A DNA stretch of 49,817 nucleotides from Nemertoderma westbladi (taxonomy: Eukaryota; Xenacoelomorpha; Nemertodermatida; Nemertodermatidae), in assembly GCA_032718475.1 (NCBI GenBank), contig JAUCBJ010006581.1, positions 1-49,817 of the forward strand. Reading direction: 5' to 3'. The notes beneath the pieces are model-generated. The model was given only the letters and a program-made list of their open reading frames with translations, had not been told where the DNA came from and did no database searches. Position 1 is the stretch's first letter. Every line of letters starts with the position of its first letter. This document shows, piece by piece, positions 1 to 8,879 of this stretch. Both the position numbers and the translations under genes were made by a program.

Positions 1-2
1 TT

Positions 3-473
3 ATAGGTCAACAATTAGCCTATTATTTTGGAATTACTGAAAATAATCTCGGTGCGAATTTAAATCCAAATTTTAAAATTATTTTGAAGACGAAAAATAA
101 TATAAAGGGTTATTTAATAAAGGTTATCGGAAATGGAGAAAAGGCTTACCAGATGGTATTTTTATGCCCTCAACCACCCAACTCTATTCCAGAACCTAAG
201 TCGAACATGTACGTGACTACTAATATAATTGAAAATCAATATATTAACGATTTTGGTTTAGCTTTACTTCGTCGTGTTGCGATACCTGATGATGTGAAAT
301 ATGGTAGCGTAATAAATAAAGAATTTGTCAAGGATACAATTCATTATATCCCTGTAAAAAAATCATATAAGATAACATACATTCATATTGAAATAACAGA
401 CAAAGAAGGAAAAGATTTGAATTTTGAATACGGCACAACTTCTATTACATTACACTTTAAACGTATAAATTAA
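3..473 (+). CDS. Penton-like minor capsid protein, C-terminal part (start missing)
   Basis: The frame is open from base 3 to the TAA at 471-473, so the gene begins left of the window; the TTG at 84 is not a convincing start. About 156 residues are visible. The C-terminal part follows the single-jelly-roll penton-like protein of Polintons and adintoviruses: a stretch ending in YIPVKKSYKITYIHIEITD, then an acidic/glycine turn (DKEGKDLNFEYG), then a final beta strand ITLHFKRIN. In the family this protein occupies the icosahedral vertices. It is followed one base later by the next ORF, so the genes form a tight cluster. The family call rests on this C-terminal signature and on position before the capsid and protease genes; the N-terminus cannot be judged. 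Confidence 0.65.
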   Translation: MGQQLAYYFGITENNLGANLNPNFKIILKTKNNIKGYLIKVIGNGEKAYQMVFLCPQPPNSIPEPKSNMYVTTNIIENQYINDFGLALLRRVAIPDDVKYGSVINKEFVKDTIHYIPVKKSYKITYIHIEITDKEGKDLNFEYGTTSITLHFKRIN

Positions 474-474
474 A

Positions 475-1035
475 ATGGATTCTGATTTATTTCAAAGATA
501 CAGTAAACCTCAATATGGGGGTTCAGACTCTAATCTTGCTGTTTTTAAAGGCGGAAGAAGTACCAGAGGCTCGACGCAAGTTCCTGTTTTTCGTGGTGGT
601 TCATATATTGACCCTTACGGTCAACAAATTGGCACATTTGGTCCAAACTTAAAACAACGTCGTTTTCAGCGTTATCGTAGAGGTATGCAGGCAAATCAAC
701 ACGGAGAAGGTATATTTACAGACGCCTTATCGACATTGAAAAAATTTGGTAAGCCATTAGCTAAAAAAGTTTTACAGAAAGCTTTACCATTTACCACAAA
801 ATTTATGAGACAACACGTAATACCAAAAGGTAAGCGGGTCTTACATCAGCAGGCTAATACGGTTATTAATAAAGCATTAAATAAAATGAAACCGTCAACA
901 AGGTCGGTTGTAGAAAAAGTTTATAGAGATTTAAAGCGACCCGCTAGACCAATGTCTATGAACATACATCATCGACGTAGTAAAAAGAGAAATATAAAAG
1001 GCAAACTGAAACACTGCGAAAAAAGTATTTTTTAA
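475..1035 (+). CDS. Small basic virion protein (adenovirus pVI/pX-like role)
   Basis: 186 residues, ATG one base after the preceding stop. The N-terminal 60 residues are rich in glycine, aromatic residues and glutamine, with three x-GG motifs (QYGG 13-16, FKGG 24-27, FRGG 39-42). Residues 78-112 form a likely amphipathic helical stretch starting at GEGIFTDALSTLKKFGK. The C-terminal half is strongly basic, ending in RRSKKRNIKGKLKH. In adenoviruses and adintoviruses the genes next to the capsid encode small basic or membrane-active virion proteins (pVI, pVII, pX) cut by the viral protease. The role is inferred from composition and position; I do not recognise a specific domain. The GG motifs could be maturation sites for the protease at 2300-2752. 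Confidence 0.55.
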   Translation: MDSDLFQRYSKPQYGGSDSNLAVFKGGRSTRGSTQVPVFRGGSYIDPYGQQIGTFGPNLKQRRFQRYRRGMQANQHGEGIFTDALSTLKKFGKPLAKKVLQKALPFTTKFMRQHVIPKGKRVLHQQANTVINKALNKMKPSTRSVVEKVYRDLKRPARPMSMNIHHRRSKKRNIKGKLKHCEKSIF

Positions 1036-1037
1036 TA

Positions 1038-2297
1038 ATGTCAATTATTAAGGAATTAGATTTATTTTCTACACAGCCAATACAGACTGAATTTAAAGCA
1101 AAGCATTATGAAACAATTTACCCCGTATCTAATCTCAGAAGTGAATCTAGGGAGGTCACCTTCCTTGTACCCAGATCCAATGAATTCTATACGAAACTGC
1201 AAGACGCGTTATTAATTACAAAATGTACAGTACGTTGGGATAGACGACTTGAAAACTCCCATATTTATATGCTGAATTACCCAGCTGAAACTATGTGGAG
1301 TGATATTAAAATAGACCTTAATGAGAAGCAGGTTGAAAATAGCAATAACCATTATTTCTACAAGTCGTACTTATCCAATTTATTATTTACAACTTACGAG
1401 GATAAAAATGGGCTACTGGGTGCGGGTGGCTTTCATCAACCTTTATCTGAACACGGAAATGAAATTGATCCCGGCGCGCATCCTATTGCCGATGCCTTTA
1501 GTAAACAAATGCAATTTGTAAGTGGATTGACGATTGATTTTGATACTGAAACTAAAATAATACAACCTGGGTATGATTTAAGAATGCATTTTAGAAAAGT
1601 ATCAAATTCGTTTATTTTTAAAATCACTCCAAACGCAAACGCCGTGACAAATCTTCGACTAGAATTAGATGAAATAAAAATTCTAATCCCTAGAATGGAG
1701 GTTAATCCAGTAATAGAAAGCAGTCACCTAAAAGGTTTAGAGAGCTACGATATTGAATATCAATTTCAAAAGAAAGAGGTGACTACATTTACTATTCCCG
1801 CTCAAACCACAAATTACACCCAAACAAACATATTTGATGGTAAAAAACCCAAATTAGTTATTATTGGCTTCATAACAAATAACGCTTATTCGGGAGAATT
1901 AATTAGCAATCCCTTGAAATTTGAACATTTTAACCTTAGACGCGCGGAACTGATTGTAGACGGTCTTCCAGTAGGGGGTGTAATATACGAACCTAATTTT
2001 ACAGATGGAACATATATTTTTGAGTATACTCAATTAATGAAGAACATTAATACATATATTAACGGTTATGGGGGTAATAATATAGACCATGAAACCTACT
2101 TAGGTAATTGCCCCATCCTATCCTGGGACCTAACCGCCGACGGCTACGTTAGAGATCCGCAACCCTCGATATATACTAACGGTCAATTAAAATTAAGATT
2201 TGCCGAACCGTTGGTTGAAACCATAAATGTAATCGTTTTTAATATTTATGATCAATCATTAAGTTTAAATAGCAGGAAAGAAATACATATCGATTAA
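1038..2297 (+). CDS. Major-capsid-like protein (F54H12.2-type Polinton protein)
   Basis: 419 residues, ATG two bases after the previous stop. Its length and motifs recall the nematode Maverick protein F54H12.2 and relatives that sit beside the protease in Polintons. Visible features: an N-terminal region with an LDLF peptide and VTFLVPRS strand; a central NPVIESSHLKGLESYDIEY segment; and a C-terminal HETYLGNCPILSWDLTADG segment followed by a strand LKLRFAEPL. Alternating beta-type stretches throughout fit a jelly-roll capsid protein. Position between the basic virion protein and the protease is where the major capsid gene is expected. The hexon/double jelly-roll assignment is inferred by family and position, not from a diagnostic motif. 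Confidence 0.6.
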   Translation: MSIIKELDLFSTQPIQTEFKAKHYETIYPVSNLRSESREVTFLVPRSNEFYTKLQDALLITKCTVRWDRRLENSHIYMLNYPAETMWSDIKIDLNEKQVENSNNHYFYKSYLSNLLFTTYEDKNGLLGAGGFHQPLSEHGNEIDPGAHPIADAFSKQMQFVSGLTIDFDTETKIIQPGYDLRMHFRKVSNSFIFKITPNANAVTNLRLELDEIKILIPRMEVNPVIESSHLKGLESYDIEYQFQKKEVTTFTIPAQTTNYTQTNIFDGKKPKLVIIGFITNNAYSGELISNPLKFEHFNLRRAELIVDGLPVGGVIYEPNFTDGTYIFEYTQLMKNINTYINGYGGNNIDHETYLGNCPILSWDLTADGYVRDPQPSIYTNGQLKLRFAEPLVETINVIVFNIYDQSLSLNSRKEIHID

Positions 2298-2299
2298 GT

Positions 2300-2752
2300 A
2301 TGTTATCTACAGAGGACCTTGATATGTTTCCAGTGGGTGGTCACTATTTGGGCGCGTTTCCAGCTAATAAATTACCTAAATTAGATAATAATAAGCGGCA
2401 GGATTATGGCTTGATAGTAAATACCGATAAACAGCATCTGCCCGGGATTCATTGGATCGCGATATATATACGAGATAATGAGGCCGAAGTATTTGACTCG
2501 TTTGGACCAAAATATCCAAACAGATGCATCGAAAAATGGCTTGAGAAAAATTCCGCAAGGTGGCGTACTACACGCAAACAATTTCAAGACCCCAGGAGGA
2601 CCACATGCGGTCTATACTGTCTTTATTATTTGGTAAATCGTATTCACACAATCTATCCAATGAGAGCGTTTACAAATAATGTGGAAATCAATGAAATTAT
2701 ATTATATAAATGGCTTGTTAATTATTATAAATTAAACCAACAAACTTTGTAA
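2300..2752 (+). CDS. Adenain-type cysteine protease (C5-like)
   Basis: 150 residues. The adenoviral protease catalytic set is clear: His51 in PGIHWIAIYI, Asp66 in VFDSFG, Gln96 in KQFQD and Cys103 in TTCGLYCLYYL. The seven-residue Gln-to-Cys spacing matches adenain. Family knowledge: these enzymes mature virion proteins of adenoviruses, Polintons and virophages, and are distantly related to Ulp1/SENP peptidases. The ATG lies two bases after the capsid stop, continuing the compact virion cluster. At 150 residues it is shorter than adenain (~204) but complete through the catalytic region and ends in a short hydrophilic tail. All catalytic positions are intact, so it could be active. Confidence 0.88.
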   Translation: MLSTEDLDMFPVGGHYLGAFPANKLPKLDNNKRQDYGLIVNTDKQHLPGIHWIAIYIRDNEAEVFDSFGPKYPNRCIEKWLEKNSARWRTTRKQFQDPRRTTCGLYCLYYLVNRIHTIYPMRAFTNNVEINEIILYKWLVNYYKLNQQTL

Positions 2753-2783
2753 TTAATTATTTAACTTTTGTTTATCAGATAAA

Positions 2784-3383
2784 ATGGATAATATTATTTT
2801 TGTTGATTTTCAATATTATAAGATAGACAATAAAGAGTATCCGGTAGTATTTAAAGAATTTGCAATATACGATTCTAATTACACCAAAACTAATGTAAAG
2901 ACGTTTTTAATTAAAGGCCCGTCTAATATTAAGTTATCAGCTTTAGATGCAGCTCACGTAAACAATTTACGAGATATGACTTCTCACTTGCCCTGGGACT
3001 ACGGGGACATTTCTCAAGATGACTTTAAAAAATATATGAAGAGACATTTAAAATATAAAAAAAATATTCATGTATTTGGGTTGCTGAAACGGGCAATATT
3101 AGTTTCCCAACTCGATGTTCTCGAGCCAAATTTGGTGGAGAAATTGGGAATATATAAGCAATATCACGATTATTTAACACCTTGTCGATTTCACGACCGA
3201 TTCACTACAATGGAAAGTAAATGCGCGTTCCACTTAAACATAAGGGATAACTGTCTGCGATACTGCTCAGCAAAACGCGTTGGCGGGTATGAGGCTCTAC
3301 ACTTTTTCATGAGAAAGCGTTTAACTGCGACTGATGATGATGATAAACAGAAAGAAATAACTGCGGTGGAAGATGTACTGTAG
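2784..3383 (+). CDS. Polinton-associated conserved protein, possibly RNase H/exonuclease-like
   Basis: 199 residues. It starts with a strand and acidic residue (IIFVDFQYYKI, Asp8), followed by KEFAIYD with Glu25, then an LPWDYGDIS segment, an IHVFGLLKRA strand, and a Cys/His-rich C-terminal part (PCRFHDRF, KCAFHLNIRDNCLRYC). I recall a recurring Polinton/large-dsDNA-virus ORF of this shape, with an opening D-x-Q strand and a later C-x2-H/C-A block, that has been compared with DEDD exonucleases; here the full acidic set is not evident. The last 20 residues are acidic and low complexity. It is the last plus-strand gene before the convergent gap. Function is unproven. Confidence 0.5.
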   Translation: MDNIIFVDFQYYKIDNKEYPVVFKEFAIYDSNYTKTNVKTFLIKGPSNIKLSALDAAHVNNLRDMTSHLPWDYGDISQDDFKKYMKRHLKYKKNIHVFGLLKRAILVSQLDVLEPNLVEKLGIYKQYHDYLTPCRFHDRFTTMESKCAFHLNIRDNCLRYCSAKRVGGYEALHFFMRKRLTATDDDDKQKEITAVEDVL

Positions 3384-3461
3384 GTTTACTCTAAGCATGT
3401 AATGTGATGGGATAATATAATTTTATTTTAGTGATGATCTTGATGTTAATATAAAAAATAT

Positions 3462-3467
3462 AATAAA
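3462..3467 (+). promoter_or_regulatory. Candidate polyadenylation signal AATAAA
   Basis: An AATAAA hexamer lies 79 bases after the stop of the last plus-strand Polinton gene, in an AT-rich stretch. The base composition makes chance occurrence likely, so this is only a candidate end for virion-module transcripts. Confidence 0.3.
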
Positions 3468-3659
3468 ATATAATTTTTTACAACAAGTTCTCTAAAAAAG
3501 AGTCAATTGCGCTAGGTTAACTATACACATTTAACAATATGATGTAGACGTAACATGTACAGTAAGTATTCTCGATATCATTCTAATATAGATGTACTGG
3601 TATTGTGAAACAGCCTATACATCGCAAACTAATAACACATACAGTAGTTGACTAGTAAT

Positions 3660-4890
3660 ATTAGTCAGAAAATGCAACATAATCTGTATAGGATGTAATG
3701 ATAACCTGTTGGTACCGGTACTGATAAATTATAGGCCTATCTACAACTGTCATCCACTTTATCAGTACTGGTAGTGTTTTACTCTTCCAACACTGTAGTT
3801 TCTGTCTAGTGGTATCGGTACAGCAGTAATCTGATGCATGCAGGGGTCTCACATATAGGGATTAGATCACCTATCCAAACAATACAGTACTGCTGTACTG
3901 TCGCTGTTCTTGATGTAACATCATAATCAGATAAAGCATACTGATTTCCTTTGATTAGCATTGTACTGCAGTACCGGTACGACAGTACCTGCAGTAACAA
4001 ACTAAACCAATGTATACAATATCGTGAGCTAGTTACAATCAGATGTGTACGCAGTCAGCCACGTTGCGGGGATGCGGTCAACCTCACAGCTAGCCTCGCA
4101 GCTCCTATCCACAACTGTCATCCACTTTATCAGTACAGCAGTAATCTGATGCAATAGCATTTGTTTTTTTCACCTATAAGGATACTGCTGTCTACCCGAA
4201 CCTTGATTAGCATAGGCCTACAGCTGTCATAACCTAGATTACATGCAGGGGTCTCACATATAGGGATTAGATCCCCTACCTAAACAATACAGTACTGCAG
4301 TACTGTCGTTGTTCTTGATGTAACAGCATAATCAGATAGAGCATACTGATTTCCTTTGATTAGCATTGTACTGCAGTATTAATGTAACATAGTACCTGCA
4401 GTAACAAACTAGGCTAATGTATACAATATCGTGAGCTAGTTACAATCAGATGTGTATGCAGTCAGCCACGTTGCGGGGATGCGGTCAACCTCACAGCTCC
4501 TATCCACAACTGTCATCCACTTTATCAGTACAGCAGTAATCTGATGCAATAGCATTTGTTTTTTTTTACCTATAAGGATACTGCTGTCTACCCGAACCTT
4601 GATTAGCATAGGCCTACTGCTGTCATAACCTAGATTACATGCAGGAGTCTCACATATAGGGATTAGATCACCTACCCAAACAATACAGTACTGCAGTAGG
4701 CCTACTGTCGCTGTTCTTGATGTAACTGCGTTGTCAGATAGAGCATACTGATTTCCTTTGATTAGCATTGTACTGCAGTAGCCTACGGTACCGGTACCAC
4801 AGTATTAATGTAACAGCACCCGCAGTAACAAACTAAGTCATTGTATACAATATCATGAGCCGGATATAATCAGATGTGTACACAGTCATG
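3660..4890. repeat. ~400-bp tandem repeat in the convergent gap of the Polinton
   Basis: The landmark GTCTCACATATAGGGATTAG recurs at 3846, 4251 and 4647 (spacing 405 and 396). Each unit also carries TATCCACAACTGTCATCCAC, GATGCGGTCAACC and a CAGTACTGCAGTACTG palindromic stretch. Copies differ by short indels and substitutions, so this is a diverged satellite-like repeat of about three units. It lies exactly between the converging virion and replication modules and interrupts neither. Open stretches within it are spurious. Confidence 0.85.
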
Positions 4891-4904
4891 GGATGCGGTC
4901 AACC

Positions 4905-5085
4905 ACGCAGTCAGAGCAGCATCGCTGCCAGCCTCGCATCCAGCCAGCCTCGCAGCCAGCCTCGCGGCACGCAGCAGCCTCGCAGCCAGCCACGCAGCCA
5001 GCCTCACGGCGCGCAGCAGCCTCGCAGTTGATCATGCAGTCAGCCAGCCAGCTACGCAGCTAGGCACGCAGTCAGCCCGTGAGAG
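4905..5085. repeat. GC-rich short tandem repeat (CAGCCTCGCAGC-like)
   Basis: An imperfect array of about 12-24 bp units built from CAGCC, CTCGCAG and CACGCAG words sits at the end of the ~400-bp repeats. It is markedly more GC-rich than the surrounding element. It lies about 80 bases beyond the stop of the minus-strand TBP-like gene. Confidence 0.8.
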
Positions 5086-5165
5086 TCATACTTATTCAAA
5101 CGAGGTTAGTTTTCCCTAACTACCGATAGATTGATTGAAAAATAGTAATGTTTAATTTTCACCTT

Positions 5166-5711
5166 CTAATCACCAACACCTAAAGTCACAACACCAAACA
5201 TTAATAAATAATTAACAAGTTTACTAAATATAGGGTAATAAATGTGAAATTTGCTAGGTGAACACATTAAAGTACATTTACCAGTATGAAAGCAACAAAT
5301 GACTACGGTATTATTTATTCTTATTTTGCAATTATTAAAAATTTCAGGTTCATATATAACTTGAAGTTGTACATTATCAAAGACAACATAAAACCCGGTA
5401 TTGTTTATCAATAACCTATAGACTACAGACTTAATACTAAAAATATAAGTACATAAATTAACAGATTTTAAAATCAAATTAATACTAGTTTTATCAAATA
5501 TATGCTTTTTTACTTTTTGGAAATTATACTTACTGCCTAATAATGTAATACGACCATTTTTAAATATTAATAATGTGGCACCAAATATCTTATATATAAA
5601 CTGATTTGGTTTGAGTATGTGTTTACCAGATAATTGATTTTTTAATTCTTTAAAATTAATCGCTGACACTTGCTGGCAACTTACATTCTTATTGACTATC
5701 TGATAGTTCAT
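5166..5711 (-). CDS. TATA-binding-protein-like protein (two TBP-type repeats)
   Basis: 181 residues; the ATG overlaps the end of the PolB ORF by 23 bases in another frame. The protein shows an internal duplication with the spacing of TBP core repeats. Repeat 1 (about residues 4-70): IVNKNVSC, then PNQF at 35-38, then LLIFKNGRITLLGSK at 47-61. Repeat 2 (about 93-170): YEPEIF at 120-125, then VVICCFHTGKCTLMCSPSK at 136-154. In TBP each repeat has the same order: an N/P-x-x-F turn, a hydrophobic strand ending in F-x-x-G-K, then T/C-G-A-K. It lacks the long N-terminal tail of cellular TBP and ends soon after repeat 2. Known: some giant viruses encode TBPs; I am not aware of TBP being standard in Polintons. 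Alternative: a chance beta-rich protein. The fold call is an inference from motif order. Confidence 0.6.
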   Translation of the reverse strand: MNYQIVNKNVSCQQVSAINFKELKNQLSGKHILKPNQFIYKIFGATLLIFKNGRITLLGSKYNFQKVKKHIFDKTSINLILKSVNLCTYIFSIKSVVYRLLINNTGFYVVFDNVQLQVIYEPEIFNNCKIRINNTVVICCFHTGKCTLMCSPSKFHIYYPIFSKLVNYLLMFGVVTLGVGD

Positions 5712-8700
5712 TGTTTGGTTCCCGATAAATAGGTATATTGTTTTTCTTTATCGGTTTTTCGACCTTTGTTTGATAGTGACCCCAGGGAAGCGAATGATTT
5801 TTATTAACCCAATAAAGTTTATCGTCAAATGCGCTGAGAGCAAACTTGTCTCGTGCTATAGTGTACACTTTGTGTAATTTGCTCTGAAATTGATGTATTT
5901 CTTTTGAAATTTCTTCGTTTGAGTTATATGCTCTTACATAATCTTCGTGGCAAATATTTTTTTCCACAACAGCTCTTGTAATACCTTTTGCTCTACGAAT
6001 ATTGGATTCATTGAATTCCAAAATTGAATATAATTTTGGTCTTAAAAATACTGCTTGTTTAATTTCACGTGAGGCTAGTTCGTCTTTACAGTAATAGAGT
6101 CTGGATTTATTTTTATCGCTGTAGAGAGGGTGATCCTTGGGGTAATTGGATGTATCTAAAATATTATTTTTAATTAAGGCTTTTAAGAAATTACTCTGCG
6201 ATGTATTATAGTAACAACCTATTAAAGAGTCCGTATCTGATGCTACAATTTCAATTCGACAGTTTAATTCTTTCTCAATAGGTAGCAATTTATCATAATA
6301 CAGCTGATACATATCCAATTTAGCCAAGTCCAAGACAGTACTACCTACATAGACTGGTTTATCGAGAGTTACAGAGTCTTTCACTAATAAATGTCCTGAT
6401 AAGGAATCGTTATAAATCATGAAATTTTCGTGATTTATACGTTTGATCAATAAATCGCACTTCTCTTTACTATTAGCGATACGAAAGTTGCATCGGTCCC
6501 GTATTTTCTCAATAGTTTTTCCAAATAACGAATTATTCAGAAGCTTTGCAACAGCTGTTTCAATATACGTTTTTGCTATTCTCCTTTGATTAATATTAAA
6601 ATCTATATAGGGTTTAAATACAAAGTCTTGATGGAAAGAATATAATTTATGGAGCTTAGTAACAATTAAACCTTGTTTTATATAAAATTTTAACAGTTTT
6701 AAATTTACATGATAGAATTCTTTATCAAATTGTGTCAACATAAGTTTCGGTGCACACATCTTATACTTGCTATTAGTGCCTCTTTGTTTACATACATGAT
6801 TATATTGTTCCCTCATATATGGTGAAAGCATTGTCTCATTTATACTTAAATGTTCTGGGGCTAAGGGTAGTTCTAATGTACGATCGTGAATATCTTTGGG
6901 ATATTTCAAATCGCAAATTAAGAAAAACCCAATATCACCTTCAGTATTAAGATTTATCAAATAGTTTATTAGTTCTTCTGGAGCAGCATTCTCTAAATAT
7001 GTAATGTTGACTTGTTCAAAACCTGAAACAGGTAGCTTTTTACTTAAATTTCCCGAATACAAGGAATTAAAATCTATATTAAAAATATGACACTCTTCCT
7101 TGCTTGGATCATAATTATCTGTATCTGGTATATTTGATTCTATGTAATGCTTTCGACAGAATGAAACCCCTCCTCTAATAGATGCTTCAAAATCTCTATA
7201 TGTTTGGTAATCTTTTATTAATGCTAACTTACATTTATTGTATTTCAGGGCGCAATCATAAGTGAAAGCTGCGATACTACAATAATAAACTACTTCTAAT
7301 TCGTAGTTTTGTCTACATACTCTCCTAAAGTTCTCAAATATATCAGCGAGGAGACAAACATCGAGTTTTAAGTATGCTAAAAGATAATCCTTGAGATTCA
7401 CACATTCAAACTGACTCCATGATGCGTCGGCAAAACTATATTCCTCGGGTGTACAGGTATTTTGTGTTAATTTACTATAAAATTTGTCTATTGATGGTAA
7501 TTTCGAATCATTGAATTTATTTAAATCTGTCAGGTACTCGTAGGGAAATATACCTTTTCGTTTAATTGTTGCATTATTTAAATTTGGATAAAAATATTTC
7601 ATTTGCTGTTCAGTAATTGGTAGAACTGATGTTATATCCTCGCTGTCTATATCCTTTGTTGAACAATCAACTAAAGTACTTAGGGAAAAGGATAAAAATT
7701 GATATGTGTCTAAGACACGTAGCTCAATCTTAGTTTTTTCATTTTTCACAGGTATATGCATACTTAGTGAAATATACCTTTCAGAATTTTTAGAGATTAC
7801 CTTTATATCCCAATCGGAATATCGGTTGTTGGTAAAACCAACTTGTAAAAGAAATTGCAAATCGTAGAGATTACAGTTGTGTGCAGCGAGTATATACATG
7901 TGTCGTTTCAACGATAAAGAGCGGTTACATGCGTTACAAGCGGCCGCTATATAGTTACCAGTAATATGTGAGTGATGTTTGTTTTTCTCAGACTTATCCT
8001 TAAATAAAACATTGCAATAAAAGCAAGTTTTAGCTTTCCAAAAACTTAACTTATCTACATCACTAAGTATTATTTTTTCGTGTGTATGATCTTCCGACCA
8101 CTTATATAATTGGGTGATGTCATTATATACAGAGTCTAAAAAGTCTTGAATACAGTTGTTGTCGATTGTTTTTGTAAAGGTCTTCAAATAAAATTTTGGT
8201 GGATTGATTAATTCGCTACTAGGGACAATTAAATAACTTACAGCGCATGGAATATGATTCTGAATAAATTTACTGTTGATGGCTGGCTCCAAAATAGATT
8301 CTATGTCAAAATATATTACAAACAATGCTGGTAATGTTCTGTTTAAATTTCTAAAGCTAATGTGAGTTCTTTTTTCAGACGGTAGCTTCTCAACTTGACT
8401 TTTACCTCGATAACAAGCAAGACGGTGACGTTCTAGAACATCCTTGGTGTAGAAAGGCGCCAAACACCGTTCACAAAAATGCCTACCACGAGTATGAAGA
8501 GCTCTCGTATTCATCAAACGATTCAAGTTAGTTATGCAAACATAATGTGATTGTTTACTCGTATTCTTATTTTTTACAAGTAATATATTCAATAACTCTT
8601 TATCTGGAGTGATTTTACTAAATGGTGCCTGTCTTAATATAGATACTCGATTGTTGTTGTAGAGTAATAAATTAATTATATATGCTGAATTCTGTTTTTC

Positions 8701-8814
8701 AAAAAGTTTAATTGCAAGCGGCCATTCTGTTGGATAATCTTTGTTCCCGTTGTCAAAAATGAAATGACTCATGTAATCTGAGTACTGCGAAGTACGATAT
8801 TTGTTGTTCTTCAC
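5689..8814 (-). CDS. Protein-primed family B DNA polymerase, exonuclease and polymerase domains
   Basis: This is the replicative polymerase of the element. Residues are counted from the GTG at 8814, but the frame extends upstream to about 8,910. C-x2-C...H-x3-C finger at 114-134; Exo I FDIES (~169); zinc/HNH-like insert CFYC...HITG...CNACN (~265-296); Exo II AHNCNLYD (~311); Exo III YLKLDVCLLADIF (~481); motif A DFNSLYSG (~581); motif B NNSLFG (~760); motif C SDTDS (~859). All catalytic acidic residues are present. The ~170 residues between motifs A and B fit the TPR insertions of protein-primed enzymes. Its N-terminal part is in a different frame (8880-9704), so the gene is broken by one frameshift near 8,908-8,912. 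The C-terminus overlaps the start of the TBP-like gene by 23 bases. Confidence 0.92.
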   Translation of the reverse strand: MKNNKYRTSQYSDYMSHFIFDNGNKDYPTEWPLAIKLFEKQNSAYIINLLLYNNNRVSILRQAPFSKITPDKELLNILLVKNKNTSKQSHYVCITNLNRLMNTRALHTRGRHFCERCLAPFYTKDVLERHRLACYRGKSQVEKLPSEKRTHISFRNLNRTLPALFVIYFDIESILEPAINSKFIQNHIPCAVSYLIVPSSELINPPKFYLKTFTKTIDNNCIQDFLDSVYNDITQLYKWSEDHTHEKIILSDVDKLSFWKAKTCFYCNVLFKDKSEKNKHHSHITGNYIAAACNACNRSLSLKRHMYILAAHNCNLYDLQFLLQVGFTNNRYSDWDIKVISKNSERYISLSMHIPVKNEKTKIELRVLDTYQFLSFSLSTLVDCSTKDIDSEDITSVLPITEQQMKYFYPNLNNATIKRKGIFPYEYLTDLNKFNDSKLPSIDKFYSKLTQNTCTPEEYSFADASWSQFECVNLKDYLLAYLKLDVCLLADIFENFRRVCRQNYELEVVYYCSIAAFTYDCALKYNKCKLALIKDYQTYRDFEASIRGGVSFCRKHYIESNIPDTDNYDPSKEECHIFNIDFNSLYSGNLSKKLPVSGFEQVNITYLENAAPEELINYLINLNTEGDIGFFLICDLKYPKDIHDRTLELPLAPEHLSINETMLSPYMREQYNHVCKQRGTNSKYKMCAPKLMLTQFDKEFYHVNLKLLKFYIKQGLIVTKLHKLYSFHQDFVFKPYIDFNINQRRIAKTYIETAVAKLLNNSLFGKTIEKIRDRCNFRIANSKEKCDLLIKRINHENFMIYNDSLSGHLLVKDSVTLDKPVYVGSTVLDLAKLDMYQLYYDKLLPIEKELNCRIEIVASDTDSLIGCYYNTSQSNFLKALIKNNILDTSNYPKDHPLYSDKNKSRLYYCKDELASREIKQAVFLRPKLYSILEFNESNIRRAKGITRAVVEKNICHEDYVRAYNSNEEISKEIHQFQSKLHKVYTIARDKFALSAFDDKLYWVNKNHSLPWGHYQTKVEKPIKKNNIPIYREPNNELSDSQ

Positions 8815-8879
8815 TTTGCTGCTAAACTTTGTGGCTATAATAGCCCATTTGAAACAGTCATTATCAGCCGTTTGTATAT

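Noticed and set aside
4436-4768. Open frames within the ~400-bp repeats (also 3,951-4,157 and 4,874-5,119)
   Set aside because: They coincide with repeat units and GC-rich simple repeat; peptides are low complexity.
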